A stretch of 64,000 nucleotides of DNA from Atopostipes sp963558565 (GCA_963558565.1 CAUWGX010000008.1:1-64000); one strand, 5' to 3'. Counted from the first letter of the stretch, positions 25,990-36,370 are shown. The notes: generated by a model not told the origin, from the letters alone. Translations and numbers: made by a program.

Positions 25990-28182
25990 TTATTCGTTGC
26001 TACCAATCATAGATAAACCAATACGTCCTCGGTCTAAATCAACTGATGCTACCCACACCGTGACAATATCGCCAACTGCTACGACATCTTTTGGATGTTT
26101 CACAAAATCTTGACTTAATTTTGAAATATGCACTAAACCATCTTGTCCTACACCCACATCAACAAAAGCACCGAAATCGACCACATTACGTACAGAGCCT
26201 TCTAACTCCATCCCAACGGTTAGGTCTTCGATGGATAAGACATCTGTTCGCAGTAACGGAGCAGGCATATCGTCTCGCATATCCCGTCCAGGGGCAGTGA
26301 GTGCTTTTAAGATGTCTTGATAAGTTTCTTTACCTAATCCGACTTCTTCGCGCACTTTACGATGGTCAATTTCCCCTAATGTTTCTCGCACTTCATCTGT
26401 TCCTAATTCATCTTTTGTTATACCGACAATTTCAAGGATTTGTTCGGCTTCTTTATAAGTTTCCGGGTGAATGCCTGTGTTATCAAATAGCTCTTCTCCA
26501 TTCGGAATTCGTAAAAACCCAGCCGATTGTTCATAAGCTTTAGGGCCTAGTCGTTTAACTTCTTTTAGCTGTTTACGATTTGCAAACAACCCATGCTCTT
26601 CTCGGAAATTCACGATATTTTGTGCTGTGGTTTTCGTTAATCCAGAAATGTGACGCAATAAGGTTGCACTGGCGGTATTTAAGTTTACACCCACTTGGTT
26701 TACCGCTGTTTCTACCACAAAGTCTAATTGTTCCGTTAATTTTTTCTGGGACACATCGTGTTGATATTGGCCGACCCCAATGGATTGTGGATCAATTTTC
26801 ACTAATTCGGCTAATGGATCCTGTAAACGCCGAGCAATACTTACAGCACTTCGTTCCTCAACTTGTAAGTCTGGAAATTCGCGACGCGCTTCTTCACTTG
26901 CCGAATATACTGACGCCCCTGCTTCATTTACAATAACGTAAGCAACTTCGTCGTCAATCTCTTGTAAAATATCTGCGACAAATTGTTCTGACTCTCGACT
27001 TGCCGTACCATTCCCGATGGCAATCGTATCAATGTTATATTCACGGATAAAGTTAATGAGTTCACCTTTAGCTGCTTCTCTTTTTGCTTTTGCTGCTGGT
27101 TTATGAGGATAAATCACTGTAATCCCTAGCAGTTTACCTGTTTCATCCACAGCCGCTAACTTACATCCTGTCCGGAAAGCAGGGTCAAAGCCTAAGATAG
27201 TTTGTCCTTTTAGAGGGGCTTGTAGGAGTAGATTACGTAAATTTTCTCCAAATACTTTAATCGCTTGGTCTTCCGCTTCTTCTGTTAGCGTTGAGCGGAT
27301 TTCTCTTTCAATTGCTGGTTGAATAAAACGTTTATACGCCTCTTCATTAGCTTCCTGTACATAATTAATTGCACCAGAAATCGCTAACTCCGGAATAGTT
27401 TGATCAAACAGATAGTCAAAAATCTCACGCTCATCGACAACAACTTTTACCGTTAAGATGTCTTCTTTCTCGCCTCGGTTTACGGCCAATGTTTGATGAG
27501 AAGCTAGTTTTTTCAATGGTTGCGCAAATTCATAATACATTTGGTAAACACTTTTTTCGTCTGCTTCTTCATCTTTAGCGACGACATCCAGTTTTCCATG
27601 ATTCATCGTAAAGCTGCGAATCCATTTTCTAAATTCCGCATTGTCTGAAGTTGTTTCTGCTAATATCTCGTGAACCCCTGCTAAAACATCCGCGACCGTT
27701 TCTAATTCTTGCTCAGGGTCGATATAGCGAGCAGCCTCTTCTTCAATACTCGTTTCTGGGAATGTTTGGATCCATTCAGCAAGTGGTTCTAATCCTTTTT
27801 CTTTAGCGATGGTCGCTAACGTACGACGTTTTTTACGATAAGGTAAATATAAATCTTCCACGCGTTGAAGCTGAGTCGCTTGTTTAATCTCATCCGCCAA
27901 CTCTTCCGTTAATTCATCCTGCTCTTCAATCGAATGGAGAACTTCTTCCTTTCGTTTTTCTAAATTCGTTAAATATTGATTTCTTTCGTCAATTTCACGA
28001 ATAGCGACCTCATCTAAAGAACCCGTTGCTTCTTTACGATAACGAGCAATAAACGGTACTGTATTCCCATCCGCTAGTAAATTAAGGACAACTTCAACTT
28101 GTTGATCGGAATAATCCGTTAGCTCTTGTTTTAATAGTTCTAAGACTCTTGTTTCTGTTTGTTCCATTTGTTTTTCTGCCAT
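25990..28182 (-). CDS. tex: Tex family RNA-binding protein
   Basis: 730-residue Tex/YhgF-like protein. An N-terminal helical domain is followed by a YqgF-like RNase H fold (the FDPAFRTGCKLAAVDE stretch), tandem helix-hairpin-helix motifs (around RHISGLTKTTAQNIV) and a C-terminal S1 domain (about residues 645-720, with GAFVDVGVGQDGLVH). Members act in transcription and RNA metabolism; the precise role in this lineage is not settled. Length is typical. GGAG precedes the ATG. Confidence 0.95.
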   Translation of the reverse strand: MAEKQMEQTETRVLELLKQELTDYSDQQVEVVLNLLADGNTVPFIARYRKEATGSLDEVAIREIDERNQYLTNLEKRKEEVLHSIEEQDELTEELADEIKQATQLQRVEDLYLPYRKKRRTLATIAKEKGLEPLAEWIQTFPETSIEEEAARYIDPEQELETVADVLAGVHEILAETTSDNAEFRKWIRSFTMNHGKLDVVAKDEEADEKSVYQMYYEFAQPLKKLASHQTLAVNRGEKEDILTVKVVVDEREIFDYLFDQTIPELAISGAINYVQEANEEAYKRFIQPAIEREIRSTLTEEAEDQAIKVFGENLRNLLLQAPLKGQTILGFDPAFRTGCKLAAVDETGKLLGITVIYPHKPAAKAKREAAKGELINFIREYNIDTIAIGNGTASRESEQFVADILQEIDDEVAYVIVNEAGASVYSASEEARREFPDLQVEERSAVSIARRLQDPLAELVKIDPQSIGVGQYQHDVSQKKLTEQLDFVVETAVNQVGVNLNTASATLLRHISGLTKTTAQNIVNFREEHGLFANRKQLKEVKRLGPKAYEQSAGFLRIPNGEELFDNTGIHPETYKEAEQILEIVGITKDELGTDEVRETLGEIDHRKVREEVGLGKETYQDILKALTAPGRDMRDDMPAPLLRTDVLSIEDLTVGMELEGSVRNVVDFGAFVDVGVGQDGLVHISKLSQDFVKHPKDVVAVGDIVTVWVASVDLDRGRIGLSMIGSNE

Positions 28183-28223
28183 GTTCTTATGCTCCTACTT
28201 TTCTCTTTTACATCATACTCTAT

Positions 28224-28949
28224 TTAAAATCGAGTACCTTCATTTTCAACAAAATAATGTTTTTCAATCTTCTCTTTGGAAAGAACGAGAGCGTGCATTT
28301 TACCTCCGTAAACAGCACCTCCATCAATACCAATCAATCCATCGCCACTTTCCCAAATATCAAAGTTCGACATATCTCCATGCAAAGTGGAAGTGACGGT
28401 ATGTCCGAAAATAATCGTCTTATCGGTGTGATTTGGTTGGTCATAGAAACCTTCACGTATCCATACAAAGTCATGGTCGGAAGAATCTCTCCAATCTTTT
28501 TTACGCAAATTGACCCCCGCATGTACAAAGAGATAATCGCCCCATTCATAATATAAAGGGAGAGATTTTAATAAAGGGAGAAGCCAAGGATATCTTTCTT
28601 TAATCTCTTGAACATTCTCTTCATAACTTTGCCGATTCGAATGCCGTCCTAACAATGAATTTACGGTGCTTTCGCCGCCGTTCATATAATAAAGCGGTAA
28701 GTTTTCTTGTGGATTTTCAAGGAATAACTCAAACATCTCATCATGATTACCTTTTACCACAATGGCTTCTTCCTCGACCATCAATTGATAGACGCGTTCG
28801 TAAACGGCCTTTGAATCTTCTCCACGGTCTGCCAAGTCGCCAATAAATAGTAATCGTTCTTCTTCTGGGTTCCAATTTTCGAGTAATTGTTCCAACATCG
28901 TAATTTGTCCATGCACGTCGCCGATTACAAATAATTTTTCTTTATTCAT
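28224..28949 (-). CDS. Metallophosphoesterase (serine/threonine protein phosphatase-like)
   Basis: 241-residue calcineurin-type phosphoesterase. Metal and active-site motifs appear in order: GDVHGQ (residues 9-14), GDLADRGEDS, KGNHDEMF, FVHAGV and FGHT, as in bacterial PrpA-type protein phosphatases. Substrate may be phosphoprotein or a nucleotide such as a diadenosine polyphosphate. The gene is preceded by GGAGG and lies 41 bases upstream of tex in the same direction. Confidence 0.9.
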   Translation of the reverse strand: MNKEKLFVIGDVHGQITMLEQLLENWNPEEERLLFIGDLADRGEDSKAVYERVYQLMVEEEAIVVKGNHDEMFELFLENPQENLPLYYMNGGESTVNSLLGRHSNRQSYEENVQEIKERYPWLLPLLKSLPLYYEWGDYLFVHAGVNLRKKDWRDSSDHDFVWIREGFYDQPNHTDKTIIFGHTVTSTLHGDMSNFDIWESGDGLIGIDGGAVYGGKMHALVLSKEKIEKHYFVENEGTRF

Positions 28950-29152
28950 TGAGAGATCTCCTCCTCACGAATTCTTTCAGCCTCTATTTTATCACATATT
29001 CTATTTCAATTAAGGGATTAGCTAATTTCACTAAGATTTTCTTGAATTTTTCGTGAAAAAACCTCGATATTGTACTTATTTGTTCGTATTTTACCATTTT
29101 AGTCGTTATACTGTTAAAAGAATAATCTTAAAAAGAGAAAGGAAATGTTATT

Positions 29153-30052
29153 TTGAAGAATCGTACAAAAGGGATTATCGCTGGAGTAGTGATTGTCGTT
29201 GTTGCTTTAGCCTTTATTTTATGGCCACGAGAAACGAATACAGAGGCAATTGAGGTAGAGACAACAGCCGTTACTCAACAAGATTTCCAAGAAACTGTCA
29301 GCACTGTTGGCACTATCGAACCGACGCAAACTGAAAATTTAATGGGGCAAGGGTTAGTGTCTGAAGTCAATGTTGAAGAAAACGAAGAAGTTGTAGCAGA
29401 TGATGTTCTAGTCACTTATATGGACGGTACACAACTGGTTGCTCCCTTTGACGGAACGATTGTTGAATTGAATGTTGAAGAAGAAGAAATGGATGCGAAT
29501 GCTCAGCAGAATCAACCTTCTTTAGTCGTCGCAAATCTAAATGACTTAGAAGTTGCGATTGAGCTTTCTAAAAATGAAGCCAATGATATTGAAGTAGATC
29601 AAAAAGTTGACTTAACTTATTTAAATCAAGACTATGAAGGAACTGTTTCAAGTATTGATTCTATCGCTACAGATAGCAGCAACAGCGGTTCCCCTCTCCA
29701 AGGAGGACAAAGTGCACCCACGTTAAAAGCGACTGTTGCTTTTGAAACGGAAGATCTTGACCGCTTAGTCCCGGGATTTGATATTGATGCAGATATCATT
29801 ACTAGCACATCAACCGATGCCCTAGCCATTCCGATTGAATCTTTATTATATGATGATGACAGTCATCCTTATGTTTTTGTCGTTGAAGATGGCGTCGCGA
29901 AAGCGCGTGAAATCGAACCTGGTATTCAGGAAGGAGTCGCCTTAGAAGTGGTCGACGGATTGTCTGTGGATGATGAAGTCATTCAACTCCCTGGTGAAGA
30001 GATTTCTGACGGAACAGAAGTGACCGTGGTGAATGAAGATGCCAATGAATAA
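29153..30052 (+). CDS. Efflux transporter periplasmic-adaptor-like subunit (YknX/MacA-like)
   Basis: 299-residue membrane-fusion-type protein. One N-terminal membrane anchor (about residues 6-24) is followed by a biotinyl-lipoyl-like hairpin region and beta-barrel domains (VAPFDGTIVELNV is the lipoyl-type motif). The coiled-coil hairpin usual in Gram-negative MacA is missing; in its place is a short Glu/Gln-rich loop. The start is TTG, supported by AAAGGA. It is first in a three-gene operon with an ATPase and a FtsX-type permease, the YknXYZ/MacAB arrangement that exports peptides or drugs. Substrate unknown. Confidence 0.9.
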   Translation: MKNRTKGIIAGVVIVVVALAFILWPRETNTEAIEVETTAVTQQDFQETVSTVGTIEPTQTENLMGQGLVSEVNVEENEEVVADDVLVTYMDGTQLVAPFDGTIVELNVEEEEMDANAQQNQPSLVVANLNDLEVAIELSKNEANDIEVDQKVDLTYLNQDYEGTVSSIDSIATDSSNSGSPLQGGQSAPTLKATVAFETEDLDRLVPGFDIDADIITSTSTDALAIPIESLLYDDDSHPYVFVVEDGVAKAREIEPGIQEGVALEVVDGLSVDDEVIQLPGEEISDGTEVTVVNEDANE

Positions 30053-30770
30053 TAACGCAGAAACAATGATCCAATTAAAAGAAATCAGCAAAATTTACGA
30101 AATGGGTGGAGAAACACTCACTGCTTTAGATGAAGCTTCTTTAACTACCTACACTGGAGATTTCACTTCGATTATGGGTCCTAGTGGCTCTGGTAAGTCG
30201 ACGTTGATGAATATTTTAGGTCTCCTCGATGTCTTCGATCACGGAGAATATATTTTAAATGATATCAACATCGGAGAATACTCCGAAAAAGAAGTGGCAG
30301 CGATTCGGAATGAACAGATTGGCTTTATTTTTCAATCGTTCAACTTACTCCCACGCATGAATTTGCTGGAGAACGTGATGCTTCCTTTAATTTATGCGGG
30401 AAAACCTTTAAAAGAACGGCGTGAAAAAGCCGCAGCTGCTTTAGAAAAAGTCGGCTTAGGCGACCGCTTGGACCATCGTCCGAATGAAATCTCCGGTGGC
30501 CAAAAACAACGAGTCGCCATTGCACGTGCGATTGTGAATAATCCTGCTGTTATATTAGCGGATGAGCCAACGGGAAACCTGGATTCCAAAACAACGAAAG
30601 ATATTATCCGAATTTTCCAAGAGTTAAATAGAGACGGTTCAACCATTATTATGGTGACACACGAACCAGAAGTCGCTGAGTACACGAAAAAAATCGTCCA
30701 TCTTCGCGATGGAAAAATTGGTGAAGAAGAAACCATTACTCCGAAAAGCTTAATCGGAGGTGTTCATTAA
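30033..30770 (+). CDS. ABC transporter ATP-binding protein (YknY/MacB-type)
   Basis: 245-residue ATPase of the MacB/LolD subfamily. Walker A GPSGSGKST is at 49-57, the signature LSGGQ-equivalent ISGGQ at 153-157, Walker B with DEPT at 177-180 and the H-loop in VTHEPE. It overlaps the end of the adaptor gene by 20 bases if the first ATG is used; in-frame ATGs at 30039 and 30045 are alternative starts. It powers the adjacent permease. Confidence 0.93.
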   Translation: MKMPMNNNAETMIQLKEISKIYEMGGETLTALDEASLTTYTGDFTSIMGPSGSGKSTLMNILGLLDVFDHGEYILNDINIGEYSEKEVAAIRNEQIGFIFQSFNLLPRMNLLENVMLPLIYAGKPLKERREKAAAALEKVGLGDRLDHRPNEISGGQKQRVAIARAIVNNPAVILADEPTGNLDSKTTKDIIRIFQELNRDGSTIIMVTHEPEVAEYTKKIVHLRDGKIGEEETITPKSLIGGVH

Positions 30771-30772
30771 TT

Positions 30773-32002
30773 ATGTTATTGCTTGAAAATATAAAAATGG
30801 CCATCGACTCTATTTTCTCCAATGTATTGCGCTCGATTTTAACAATGCTTGGAATCATTATTGGAGTCGCCGCAGTCATTACAATTTTAGCGGTCGGAAA
30901 CGGGGCTACAGAAGAAATTACAGATACCTTTGCCGATGTTGGGGCGACTACAGTTACCTTATCGGCTAGCGATACAGAAAATGAAATTTCCGGAGATGCT
31001 ATTACGCTCGATGATTTGGATGTATTACGTGAATCGATCGATGAAATTGATTATATCTCGCCTCTTGTTCGTACAAATGGACAAGTAAATATTGAAGATG
31101 GACCCGACAAAACAGTGATGATGGAGGCCGGAAACGTAGATACCCAGCATACTTCTCAAACCATGTCTTCACAAATTATTGCAGGTCGTTACTACAATGA
31201 ACAAGAACTAGAAAACGCAGCGGAAGTTGTCGTAATTGACGCAGACTTAGCTCAAGCTGTTTTCAACCGTACCGATGTTGTCGGCGAAAATCTACGAATT
31301 GTTACTGATAGCACACCGCTCGATTTATTAATTATCGGTGTTACAGAAGGTATGTACGAAGATTTACAAGGGGAATTTGATACTGCTGAGTTACCATCTT
31401 TTGTTTCAGTTCCTTATACTACGCTTGATAACTTACTCCCGCAACAAACCGGGATTGAAGAAGTGCATATTTTAGTAAATGACACGGACGAAATTTCATC
31501 CGTCTCCCAACAAGCCGTACGCTTACTTGAATTACGACACGATGCTGTCGATTCAAATATTTACAATGCACAAAACTTCTTAAATGCGCTTGATCAAGTG
31601 AATGGCGTACTTGATTTATTCATCCAATTTATCGCTGCTGTTGCGGGCATTGCACTCCTTGTGGGTGGAATTGGCGTGATGAATATTATGCTTGTTTCCG
31701 TCACTGAACGTACCCGTGAGATTGGGACACGAAAAGCACTCGGTGCCACCACAAACATGATCTTAGTTCAATTCTTAATTGAAGCTGTTTTATTAAGTGT
31801 GATTGGTGGATTAATCGGACTCTTAATCGGTGCTGGTCTTTCAAGCATTCTCGGAAGCGTGTTGAATATCGTGCCGCAAATTACGATCGGGAACGTCTCC
31901 GCCGTCTTAATCTTCTCTATTGCCATCGGTGTATTCTTCGGAATCTACCCGGCAAAACGAGCAGCAGACTTGAACCCAATTGATGCTTTAAGATACGAAT
32001 AA
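30773..32002 (+). CDS. ABC transporter permease (MacB/FtsX-type)
   Basis: 409-residue permease with one N-terminal membrane helix, a large extracytoplasmic domain (about residues 45-280) and three C-terminal helices. The conserved FtsX signature after helix 2 reads GVMNIMLVSVTERTREIGTRKA. It begins two bases after the ATPase stop. Together with the two upstream genes it forms a mechanotransducing exporter of the MacAB/YknXYZ kind. A terminator follows. Confidence 0.94.
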   Translation: MLLLENIKMAIDSIFSNVLRSILTMLGIIIGVAAVITILAVGNGATEEITDTFADVGATTVTLSASDTENEISGDAITLDDLDVLRESIDEIDYISPLVRTNGQVNIEDGPDKTVMMEAGNVDTQHTSQTMSSQIIAGRYYNEQELENAAEVVVIDADLAQAVFNRTDVVGENLRIVTDSTPLDLLIIGVTEGMYEDLQGEFDTAELPSFVSVPYTTLDNLLPQQTGIEEVHILVNDTDEISSVSQQAVRLLELRHDAVDSNIYNAQNFLNALDQVNGVLDLFIQFIAAVAGIALLVGGIGVMNIMLVSVTERTREIGTRKALGATTNMILVQFLIEAVLLSVIGGLIGLLIGAGLSSILGSVLNIVPQITIGNVSAVLIFSIAIGVFFGIYPAKRAADLNPIDALRYE

Positions 32003-32018
32003 AACCTATAACCAAGGG

Positions 32019-32054
32019 AAAAGATTCTAGGAAATTGGATTTCTAGAATCTTTT
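32019..32054 (+). terminator. Terminator of the MacAB-like operon
   Basis: AAAAGATTCTAG (32019-32030) and CTAGAATCTTTT (32043-32054) form a 12-bp stem followed by more T residues. Confidence 0.92.
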
Positions 32055-32080
32055 TTGCTTTTTGGGAGTCGGGGGATTTA

Positions 32081-32400
32081 CAATATCTCGCTCAAAATGA
32101 ATTTCAGCGAAACAAATCTTAAATATCCCGCTCAAATCCAATTTCGGCGAAACAAATCCCAAATATCTCGCTCAAATACGATTTCGGCGAAATAAATCTT
32201 AAATATCTCGCTCAAATTAAATTTCAGCGAGACAAATCCCAAATATCTCGCTCAAATTATATTTCAGCGAAATAAATCCTAAATATCTCGCTCAAAATGA
32301 ATTTCAGCGAAACAAATTTCAAATATCTCGCTCAAATACGATTTCGGCGAGACAAATCTTAAATATCTCGTTCAAATCGAGTTTCAGCCAAACAAAACTA
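32081..32400. repeat. Family B 40-bp tandem repeat array, copy 1 (eight units)
   Basis: Eight contiguous units of exactly 40 bp start at 32081 and repeat every 40 bases, each containing ATCTCGCTCAAA and GCGAAACAAAT-like blocks. The last unit (32361-32400) is diverged. Within each unit TCGCTCAAAT and ATTTCAGCGA or ATTTCGGCGA form an inverted repeat with a short variable centre (TGA, CCA, ACG and others). No gene crosses it; it fills most of the 468-base gap after the MacAB-like operon. The same family occurs inverted at 55156-55315. Confidence 0.97.
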
Positions 32401-32470
32401 AAAAATTAAACAAAGATCTTTGTTCCCATTTGATATTTCTTTTACACTACCTTTAAAGGAGAGTGTTTTT

Positions 32471-32773
32471 ATGGCAGTTTTACTACAAGTAGAATTTAAA
32501 ATGGATGGCCCTTTCGGAGATGAAATGGCCGAACAGTTTGCGGACTTAGCGGAATCAATTAATGAAGAAGAAGGTTTTATCCGCAAAATTTGGACAGAAA
32601 AAGCAGAAGATAAAGAAGCAGGCGGTATTTATATTTTCGACACTCAAGAAAATGCCGAAAAATATTTAGAGATGCATGAAGAACGTTTGAAAGAAATGGG
32701 CGTTCCAGATCTACGAGCTAAGATTTTCGATATTAATTCCAAATTAACAGAAATTACAAATGGGCTCGTATAA
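32471..32773 (+). CDS. YdhR-like putative monooxygenase
   Basis: 100-residue protein of the ABM/YdhR mono-oxygenase family (dimeric alpha-beta barrel). The EEGFIRKIWTEK stretch and the GGIYIFDTQENAEKYL stretch are characteristic. The start is the ATG at 32471, with AAAGGAG upstream; a reading from 32420 adds 17 residues without support. Monocistronic, with a promoter region directly after the family B array and a terminator downstream. Enzymatic activity is unproven for most of the family. Confidence 0.88.
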   Translation: MAVLLQVEFKMDGPFGDEMAEQFADLAESINEEEGFIRKIWTEKAEDKEAGGIYIFDTQENAEKYLEMHEERLKEMGVPDLRAKIFDINSKLTEITNGLV

Positions 32774-32798
32774 TTATCAATGTTTCCTATAGAACAAG

Positions 32799-32840
32799 AA
32801 AAAACGTTTCTAAGTATCCATTCACTTAGAAACGTTTTTT
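32799..32840. terminator. Bidirectional terminator after ydhR-like gene
   Basis: AAAAAACGTTTCTAAG (32799-32814) pairs with CTTAGAAACGTTTTTT (32825-32840), a 16-bp stem between convergent genes. Confidence 0.95.
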
Positions 32841-32848
32841 ATATTTTT

Positions 32849-34597
32849 TTAAATCGCTTCTGCAGAGCGGGCGACTTGCATTTGATGATATAAGCCTTCA
32901 CGATTCATCAGTTCGTGGTGATCGCCTTGTTCAACGACTTGACCATCTTGCATAACTAAAATTAGGTCTGCATCTTGAATCGTCGATAAACGGTGAGCGA
33001 TGATAAAACTGGTACGTCCTTCCATAAGCTTCGCGAAAGCCTCTTGAATTTCCATCTCCGTCCGCGTATCAATCGATGAAGTAGCTTCATCTAAAATAAG
33101 GACATTCGGAATCGATACAAAAATTCGCGCAATCGACAATAATTGTTGTTCACCTTTTGAAAGAGTTAGACCGCCATCCGTTAACACCGTATCATAGCCT
33201 TCTGGTAAAGCGTCGATAAACTTATCCGCATGTGCTGCCTTGGCTGCACGAATGACTGTTTCTCGGCTGGCATTTGGAAAACCATAAGCAATATTTTCAT
33301 GGACGGTGCCTGATTTTAACCAAACTTCTTGTAAAACCATTCCTAATTGTTCACGAAGTGACGCCCGTGTATAATCAGTAATGGGTTCACCATCTAAAGT
33401 AATATCTCCATGATCCGTTTCATAAAAACGCATAATTAAGTTGATCATCGTCGATTTTCCAGCACCCGTCGGCCCGACGATCGCTACTTTCATCCCAGGA
33501 GCTACTTCTACATTTAAATCCTGAATTAATTCAACATTTTTATCATATGAAAAATCAACATCTTCGAACCCAACTGCTCCTTGCACAGCTTCTGAATCAT
33601 ATTCTTTAGTTCCTGTTTCAACTTCGCTTGGTCCATCCAATATTTCAAATAAGCGATTAGCTGAAGCTAAAGCGCTCTGCAATTCAGCTAAAACATTGGA
33701 AATATCATTAAACGGCTTCGTATATTCACGAGCATAATTTAGAAAGACCGTGAGACCCCCAACAGTTAGCGCTTGGTTAATAATCAAAATAGCGCCCATA
33801 AAGGTTACTCCGGCATAAATTAAAGCATTAATGAAGCGTGTAATCGGATTGACAGTTGATGAATAGAACGTGGCTTTTTCAGAGAAATCACTGTACGCGT
33901 CATTTACCTCTTCGAATTGCACTTGTTTACTCTCATGAATATTAAAGAGTGTAATAATTTCGTTTTGAGTCACACTCTCTTCGACCAATTCCGACTGTTC
34001 GCCTCGAAGAGAAACACTTTTCGAAAACTTCTCGTAACTTTTTCGCGCAATGACTTGCGAGACTAGTAAAGAAATCGGCGTTAAAATAGCAACAACGCCC
34101 ATCATTATCGGATTAATGCGAAACATCATAATTAATGTAAATAAAATGGTTAACACACCAATTAAGAGTTGTTCAAAAACTAACAGCAACCCATCATTTA
34201 ATTGTTCACTGTCTGTTGTTAAACGACTAACTAAGTCCCCTGCACCTTGCCGATCAATATAACTTAGAGGCATAGTATGTATTTTATCAAGGGCATCTTG
34301 TCTTAAATCACGTGTTAATTCGTAAGAAATTTTTTGATAAATGAGTGGTAAGATCCATTGAACCACAGTGTTAATGAGTACCACAACAACCATTTGTATT
34401 AGGATTGTTTGTACATTTGAGAAATCTACCTGTCCCGGCCCAATAATGGAGTCCACCGTCCGTCCAATAAGAATCGGTAGATATACCGTTAAACCCACTT
34501 GCGCAATGGAGAGACCAAAGATTAATGTTAATAATAATTTGTAATCCACAAGGAGTTGGACTAAACGTTTCAATGTTTCTTTTCGATTGACTTGCAT
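32849..34597 (-). CDS. Heterodimeric multidrug ABC exporter, subunit with degenerate signature
   Basis: 582-residue half-transporter with six membrane helices and a C-terminal ATPase. Walker A is VGPTGAGKST and Walker B is canonical, LILDEATSS with catalytic Glu. The ABC signature is altered to LSKGEQQ instead of LSGGQ. This pairs with the Asp-containing Walker B of the upstream partner and gives one consensus and one degenerate ATP site, as in TM287/288, BmrCD and LmrCD. The gene starts immediately after the partner stop codon. Export of drugs or lipids is expected of the family. Confidence 0.93.
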   Translation of the reverse strand: MQVNRKETLKRLVQLLVDYKLLLTLIFGLSIAQVGLTVYLPILIGRTVDSIIGPGQVDFSNVQTILIQMVVVVLINTVVQWILPLIYQKISYELTRDLRQDALDKIHTMPLSYIDRQGAGDLVSRLTTDSEQLNDGLLLVFEQLLIGVLTILFTLIMMFRINPIMMGVVAILTPISLLVSQVIARKSYEKFSKSVSLRGEQSELVEESVTQNEIITLFNIHESKQVQFEEVNDAYSDFSEKATFYSSTVNPITRFINALIYAGVTFMGAILIINQALTVGGLTVFLNYAREYTKPFNDISNVLAELQSALASANRLFEILDGPSEVETGTKEYDSEAVQGAVGFEDVDFSYDKNVELIQDLNVEVAPGMKVAIVGPTGAGKSTMINLIMRFYETDHGDITLDGEPITDYTRASLREQLGMVLQEVWLKSGTVHENIAYGFPNASRETVIRAAKAAHADKFIDALPEGYDTVLTDGGLTLSKGEQQLLSIARIFVSIPNVLILDEATSSIDTRTEMEIQEAFAKLMEGRTSFIIAHRLSTIQDADLILVMQDGQVVEQGDHHELMNREGLYHQMQVARSAEAI

Positions 34598-36370
34598 TTA
34601 CTCCACCTCCGTAACTAATTGTGAATTATAAATTTCTTGGTACACTGTGTTATCTTCCAACAATTCTTCATGGGTGCCCAGTCCTACTTGATTACCTGCA
34701 TCCATGACTAAGATATTATCCGCATTTTCTAAACTACCTGTTCGTTGAGAAACCATAATAATGGTTCGTTCATCATATTTTTTAGCTAAAGTATTTAATA
34801 AATTAGCTTCTGTTAAATAATCAAGAGCAGACGTAGCATCATCTAAAATTAAAATCTCACTTGGTTTCAATAATGCGCGCGCAATGGTTAGGCGCTGACG
34901 TTGCCCGCCCGAAAAGTTTCTCCCAAAAGCGGCAACCGGAGCATCCAAGCCTTCCTCTAAAACTTCTACGAAACTGCTGGCTTGGGCATCTTCAAGAGCG
35001 GCCCACATTTCTTCTTCGGTTGCATCTTCTTTTCCGACCAGAAGATTGGAACGAATCGTTCCTTTAAACAAGGCCACTTTTCCTGATACTACGCTAATGC
35101 GATCACGTAAAGCTCGTCGTGAATCGACATCGAAAGTTTCTGGATTGTAGACAATTCTTCCAGTCGTTGGTAAATAAATACTTTCGATGAGTTGGAGAAT
35201 GGTTGATTTCCCGGAACCTGTTCCTCCAATAATCCCAAACAACTCATTTTGTTTTACGCTAAAGTTCAGATTGCGTAGGACATTTTTTTCAGAGGTAGGA
35301 TATTGGAAATTAACTTGTTCAAAAGAAAAGGAAGCATCGCCAAGAATCTCTGGTGAATGATCGCTGACTTTTTCTTTCTCTTCATCGACAACATCTTCAG
35401 TCATCACATAATTGAAGACGTCACTTTCAGATTGATAATTTAAAACATTAGCCACTCGTCGAGCACTGACCCAACCACGGTTTAAGCGGATGGTTTGCAT
35501 CACTAATTTTGATAATTCAACTAAAATGGCTAATAAATAATTGACTAAAGCGACTACTTGTCCTTGCGTAAGCGTTCCTTCATCAACAAATTGAGCTCCA
35601 TTCCAGATAAGTAAAATTAAGGTCACATTGATCGTCGCAAAGGTTAATGGATTCGTCAGAATCGTGATATAACCGGTTCTTTTTTGTTTGTCTGCTAAGT
35701 CATCGTTTAACTCTTTAAATTCATCGCGTTCTCTTTTTTCTTGTCTAAAAGCTCGAATGACACGAAATCCTTGCATTTGTTCTTGAGTATCGGTCACTAA
35801 TTGATCGAATTTTTGCCGAATTTCATTTTGATAAGGGGTGGTGATTAAAATAATACCAATAATAATGGCGGATAAGACGATAATCATTGCTAAAAAGTAA
35901 ATCGTCATCCGAATATCAATTTGCGCTGCCATAATTAAGGAACCAAAAACGATAAAAGGCGAACGTAAAAACAAACGGAAAAATATATTTAACCCATTTT
36001 GTATTTGAAAGGTGTCACTCGTAATGCGGGTTACTAAACTTCCCGGGGTAAAGCGATCCACTGCCGATTGACTTAATGATAAAGTTTTTTCATATAAATC
36101 ACGGGTTAAGTTTTTGGTAAAACCTACTGCTGATCGCGCTGAGAAAAATTGGCCTGAGAGGGAAAAGCCGAGACTAATTAAGGCCACTAAAAACATTAAA
36201 CCGACATAATAAATCAATAAGGTACGATCATCACTTGGAATAACAAAGTCAATAATTTGTACGACAATCAAAGGGACCGTTAATTCAAGTAAGGCTTCGA
36301 TTAACTTAAATAAAGGGGCTAAAGCACTTATTAGTCGATAACCATGGAAATATTGCAATAATTTCTTCAT
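34598..36370 (-). CDS. Heterodimeric multidrug ABC exporter, subunit with degenerate Walker B
   Basis: About 590 residues: six membrane helices then an ATPase with Walker A GGTGSGKST and a canonical signature FSGGQRQR. Walker B reads LILDDATSA, with Asp where the catalytic Glu is expected. That defines the non-hydrolysing site of a heterodimer with the downstream protein. I use the ATG at 36370, nine bases after GGAG; the ATG at 36376 is an alternative with tight spacing. First gene of a two-gene operon. Confidence 0.92.
   Translation of the reverse strand: MKKLLQYFHGYRLISALAPLFKLIEALLELTVPLIVVQIIDFVIPSDDRTLLIYYVGLMFLVALISLGFSLSGQFFSARSAVGFTKNLTRDLYEKTLSLSQSAVDRFTPGSLVTRITSDTFQIQNGLNIFFRLFLRSPFIVFGSLIMAAQIDIRMTIYFLAMIIVLSAIIIGIILITTPYQNEIRQKFDQLVTDTQEQMQGFRVIRAFRQEKRERDEFKELNDDLADKQKRTGYITILTNPLTFATINVTLILLIWNGAQFVDEGTLTQGQVVALVNYLLAILVELSKLVMQTIRLNRGWVSARRVANVLNYQSESDVFNYVMTEDVVDEEKEKVSDHSPEILGDASFSFEQVNFQYPTSEKNVLRNLNFSVKQNELFGIIGGTGSGKSTILQLIESIYLPTTGRIVYNPETFDVDSRRALRDRISVVSGKVALFKGTIRSNLLVGKEDATEEEMWAALEDAQASSFVEVLEEGLDAPVAAFGRNFSGGQRQRLTIARALLKPSEILILDDATSALDYLTEANLLNTLAKKYDERTIIMVSQRTGSLENADNILVMDAGNQVGLGTHEELLEDNTVYQEIYNSQLVTEVE

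Noticed and set aside
28149..28556. 135-codon plus-strand ORF over the phosphatase gene
   Set aside because: Antisense to the well-supported phosphatase gene, with no ribosome binding site and unlikely composition.
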